Of a DNA stretch of 64,000 bases, positions 61,275 to 64,000 are shown piece after piece (within the stretch, counting starts at the first letter, position 1; every line of letters starts with the position of its first letter). This DNA comes from Streptomyces aurantiogriseus. GTDB taxonomy: Bacteria; Actinomycetota; Actinomycetes; Streptomycetales; Streptomycetaceae. Under the pieces are notes generated by a model, which saw nothing but the letters and a program-made list of their open reading frames with translations, had not been told where the DNA came from and did no database searches. The DNA lies in the NCBI RefSeq assembly GCF_014649375.1, contig NZ_BMSX01000006.1:186001-250000 (forward strand), written 5' to 3'. The translations under genes were made by a program, and so were the position numbers.

Positions 61275-61294
61275 AAGTTCTCGGTCACACCGGG
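61267..61294 (-). repeat. Right terminal inverted repeat of the Tn7-like element
   Basis: Read on the minus strand it is CCCGGTGTGACCGAGA, AC, TTTAGTTGGC, matching the left end at 26 of 28 bases. It contains the stop codon of the flanking membrane protein gene. Confidence 0.85.
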
Positions 61295-63954
61295 TCCTGC
61301 CGCCGACGGACGGCCGTGAGGGTCGCGAACAGGATCAGGCCCAGCAGTGACATTCCCCCGACCACCATGCCCAACCGCATACCGGGCGGGTGGAACGTGC
61401 AGGTGAGACGCTTCGAGGAACCGTCGAGGGGCACAGCGATCAACCCGTAGTGGTCACCCGCGGGTACGGCGGGATCGTCACCCGTGGCGCAGCGCCACCC
61501 GGCGGTCCGGGGGACCGCGACGACGGCGGTTCCCAGGCTGCCGGCGGGGAGCTGGGCGCGGAGGGTGCCGTCGTCCACGGTCACCGCGGTGGCGCCGGTG
61601 GCCGTGAGCCCTTCGGCGGCGGCACGCAGCCGTGCGGTGTCCAGGCAGCCGACCGCCCCGTCCGGGACGGTGCCCGTCCGGTTGGGCGACAGCTCGATGC
61701 GCAGGTGTCCGGAGGCGGGGACCGTGCCGAGCCGCTGCATGGCGGCGATCTTGGTGACGGGGTGGTCGGACCGGAACCGCCCGGTCAGGCCGCCGGCGGA
61801 GTCACCGGTCAGCCGTGCGGTGCCCGAGAAGTGCGGCGCCCACAGGTACACCTCGCTGCCCGCCGGGCACCGGGCCGTGATCGTCGGCTTCCCTTCGGCG
61901 GTCCCGGGCCGGGGAGCGCCGATGCGCAGACCCGGCCGCTCGTCGTCACTGCGGTCCGCGGCATTCCCGGCGGCGGTCCGCACCGTGAGCCGGGGCACGG
62001 TGTAGACACGGGTTCCCAGCAGCAGTTCCTGGTTGCGGTACGGCGACGGCCCGAAGGCGGACACGCCCGTGTGGGCGGAGGTGCCGGCCGGTCGTACCGT
62101 CACCAGGGGCGGTACGTCCTGCCGGGACACGGTCACTCGGCTGCCGTCCTGCGGGAACCAGTTCTGATGCGGGTCCGGCGGGGAGTGCACCCGCGCGCCG
62201 ACGGAGAAGATCACGTCCGTGACGGCGTTGTCCAGGCTCTGCTCGCTGCGGCCTCCCGAGGTCCAGCCGCCGCCGAGGGCGGGGAGCAGGCGGAAGAGCA
62301 CGTCGGAGGTGTGGCTGCTGTAGTACTGGGCGCCCTGGCCGCCCACCATCAGCGGGTCGTTGCCGACGGTCTGCTCCCGGCCCGGGTCGGTGCGGTACCG
62401 GGGCCAGCCGTCGGCCTGCGCGATCGCCTCCGCCTGCTGCTGCCGCCGGTCTCCCCAGGGCGCGTAGTCGTCCATGTGCCCGAGCCGCAGCCGGGTGGCC
62501 ACGGCGGAGGTGGCGGTGGCCTCGCCGAGCTGCGTGCCGAGGAGCAACACCACGGCGAACACGGCCGGCGCGGTGCGGCGCCCGTTGCCGAGGGGAGGTG
62601 CCCCGTCCGTGCGGCCGAGCAGGGCCAGCCCGACCAGCGTGCCCGCGGCGGCCAGGAGGAGCACCGGCCACGCGAAGGGGCGCACCAGGTCGCTTCGGCT
62701 CGCGAGGGCGGCGATCAGGGCGAGCAGCGTGCCCGCCGCGCACAGCGCGCGCCGGTCGGGCGGGCCGTACGAGAGCGCGTGCCAGGCCGCGATCACCAGC
62801 AGGGCGCACACCACGAAGGTCTGGCGGTACGCACTGCCCTGCGGGGTGGCGAAGGCGTGCCAGAGCAGCTGGGTCGGGCCCCACTGCATCGACAGCGTCA
62901 CCCCCACCACCAGCAGCGTCCACCCGGTGCGCACCCGCGCGGGAGCCGACCGGTGGAAGGGCAGGGCGAGGGCGAGCAGCAGCGCCGTGGTGCCCACGTA
63001 GAGGGCGGGCGAACCGAAGCTGTACGTCGTCGGCAGCAGCCGGGCCAGCAGGTCCTCCGTCGCCACCGGCGCGAAGTCCCGGAATCTGCCCGGGGAGGCG
63101 TGCGAGCTGCCGAAGTACACCACCGTCACCAGCGGTGCGGCCAGGCCCGTGCCGAGGACGAAGGTCAGGCCGGCCCGGCCCGCCGCGGCGAGCGTCCGCC
63201 GGCGCGGGAGTCCGGAGATCCACAGCCGCACCAGCACCACGAGACCGGCGGCGAGGGTGGCCATGTACGCCGTGTAGAAGTTGGCGATCCAGGCCGCCGT
63301 CACGACCACCACCCCGAGGACCGGACGCCGTCCGTGCAGCGTCCATTCGCCGACCAGGCACAGCAGGGGCAGGGCGATCAGGCCGTCGAGCCACATCACG
63401 TTGTACACGGCGCTCGCCACGGTCCAGCCGCACAGGGCGTAGGACGCGCCCAGCAGTCCCGCCGCCCACCAGCGGCAGGGCCGCAGGCGCAGCAGCAGCC
63501 AGGCCATGGCGGCACCGGCGCACGCGATCTTCAGCACGGTGATCACGTACACCGCGAGGTCGATCTCGTCCCGCGGGAACACCGCGACGAGCAGGGCGAA
63601 CGGGCTGGTGAGGTACGTGCCGAGGTCGGGGAGGAAACTCGAGCCGAATCCTGACTGCCAGTTCACGAGGAGGCCGCCGTCGGCCCTTCCGTGCAGCAGG
63701 TCCCACAGGTGTGCGTGGAACGGCAGGTACTGGTTGCCCAGGTCGTTGACGCTCCGGGTGCGGGGGCCGAAGGGGAAGCTGCGGGCGACGGCGTCGGCGG
63801 CGCAGAGCGCGGTCACGGCGATGACGGCCGCGAGCAGGGCGGCTCGCCGCGGCCCGGTCGGGCGGGGCAGCCGGAACCAGGCGAGCCGGGCTCCGGGGGC
63901 TCTGTCGCCGTCGGCGGCCGGTGTCGTCGGCTCCGGAGAGGTTGTCGATGTCAC
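61285..63954 (-). CDS. YfhO-family multi-pass membrane protein
   Basis: 889 residues from a GTG at 63954 behind GGGGGC (a TTG at 63984 is an alternative). About twelve N-terminal membrane helices with NDLGNQYLPFHAHLWDLLHG and LVNWQSGFGSSFLPDLGTYL, a large extracytoplasmic region, and a last helix (MRLGMVVGGMSLLGLILFATL). YfhO-like proteins resemble lipid-linked glycosyltransferases and help glycosylate cell-wall polymers. The last codons, QDPV plus TGA, fall in the transposon end, so the native C-terminus was probably replaced. Confidence 0.85.
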   Translation of the reverse strand: MTSTTSPEPTTPAADGDRAPGARLAWFRLPRPTGPRRAALLAAVIAVTALCAADAVARSFPFGPRTRSVNDLGNQYLPFHAHLWDLLHGRADGGLLVNWQSGFGSSFLPDLGTYLTSPFALLVAVFPRDEIDLAVYVITVLKIACAGAAMAWLLLRLRPCRWWAAGLLGASYALCGWTVASAVYNVMWLDGLIALPLLCLVGEWTLHGRRPVLGVVVVTAAWIANFYTAYMATLAAGLVVLVRLWISGLPRRRTLAAAGRAGLTFVLGTGLAAPLVTVVYFGSSHASPGRFRDFAPVATEDLLARLLPTTYSFGSPALYVGTTALLLALALPFHRSAPARVRTGWTLLVVGVTLSMQWGPTQLLWHAFATPQGSAYRQTFVVCALLVIAAWHALSYGPPDRRALCAAGTLLALIAALASRSDLVRPFAWPVLLLAAAGTLVGLALLGRTDGAPPLGNGRRTAPAVFAVVLLLGTQLGEATATSAVATRLRLGHMDDYAPWGDRRQQQAEAIAQADGWPRYRTDPGREQTVGNDPLMVGGQGAQYYSSHTSDVLFRLLPALGGGWTSGGRSEQSLDNAVTDVIFSVGARVHSPPDPHQNWFPQDGSRVTVSRQDVPPLVTVRPAGTSAHTGVSAFGPSPYRNQELLLGTRVYTVPRLTVRTAAGNAADRSDDERPGLRIGAPRPGTAEGKPTITARCPAGSEVYLWAPHFSGTARLTGDSAGGLTGRFRSDHPVTKIAAMQRLGTVPASGHLRIELSPNRTGTVPDGAVGCLDTARLRAAAEGLTATGATAVTVDDGTLRAQLPAGSLGTAVVAVPRTAGWRCATGDDPAVPAGDHYGLIAVPLDGSSKRLTCTFHPPGMRLGMVVGGMSLLGLILFATLTAVRRRQDPV

Positions 63955-64000
63955 GGTCGGGCAGGCCCCCAGAGAATTCGGCAAGCGCCGGGACGATTCG

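Larger units (their letters stand above)
38438..61289. mobile_element. Decayed Tn7-like transposon carrying an inositol-utilisation island
   Basis: The block runs from TGT at 38438 to ACA at 61289 (22,852 bases). Both borders carry the near-perfect inverted repeat described at 38433-38460, and CCGG lies exactly outside each end, a possible short target duplication. A TnsA-like gene and the front of a TnsB-like gene lie just inside the left end, reading inwards. No TnsC or TniQ was found, and TnsB is cut, so it should be immobile. The cargo is two sugar transport loci, two LacI regulators and an iol catabolic operon. The insertion separates argC from the YfhO-like gene. Confidence 0.75.

Overview
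The window is chromosomal DNA from a Streptomyces-type actinomycete. The evidence is very high GC with G/C-ending codons, GTG and TTG starts, an argCJBDR operon, a cobA/cobT/cbiET cobalamin cluster, a Ser/Thr kinase and many small secreted or lipoprotein genes. No rRNA, tRNA or CRISPR array was seen.

Layout. (1) 1-5.6 kb: a cut-off aminoglycoside-phosphotransferase-family gene, small proteins, a membrane Ser/Thr kinase and a SpoU-type RNA methyltransferase. (2) 4.4-11.6 kb: cobalamin/siroheme genes on the minus strand: a CysG-like bifunctional protein, a BluB-CobT fusion with a very long Ala/Pro/Glu-rich N-terminal region, and CbiE-CbiT. (3) 12.5-15.6 kb: the methionine importer metN-metI-metQ, preceded by an apparently leaderless, cysteine-ending short ORF that looks like an attenuator. 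(4) 15.8-23.3 kb: small membrane proteins, a GNAT, a sigma factor, a secreted GDPD phosphodiesterase, an acyltransferase, a tetR-MFS pair and an aldo/keto reductase. (5) 23.3-38.4 kb: argH and argG, then a plus-strand redox block (internally duplicated secreted protein, PPOX-family protein, animal-type haem peroxidase, ferric-reductase-like flavocytochrome, triple FMN-binding protein, ApbE), then argC-J-B-D-R on the minus strand.

(6) 38.43-61.29 kb is the most notable part. This ~22.85-kb block is bounded by near-perfect terminal inverted repeats (26 of 28 bp identical) that start TGTGACCGAGA. Extra copies of the internal TAGTTGGC motif lie at both ends, and the exact borders carry CCGG on each side. 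Just inside the left end are a TnsA-like gene and a TnsB-like gene truncated by an ISL3-family remnant. I read this as a decayed Tn7-like transposon whose cargo is a myo-inositol (or related cyclitol) utilisation island. The cargo holds a complete sugar ABC importer, two paralogous LacI regulators, a second importer destroyed by an internal deletion, and iolC, a Cgl0159-type aldolase gene, iolB, iolD, mmsA/iolA, an MFS transporter, a Gfo/Idh/MocA dehydrogenase and two TIM-barrel isomerase/dehydratase genes. Four copies of a palindrome close to CTTAAAGCGCTTTAAG mark the likely LacI regulon. A LysR fragment and short repeats fill the right end. The element's last bases supply the stop codon of the flanking YfhO-like membrane protein gene.

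(7) 61.3-64 kb: that YfhO-like multi-pass membrane protein.
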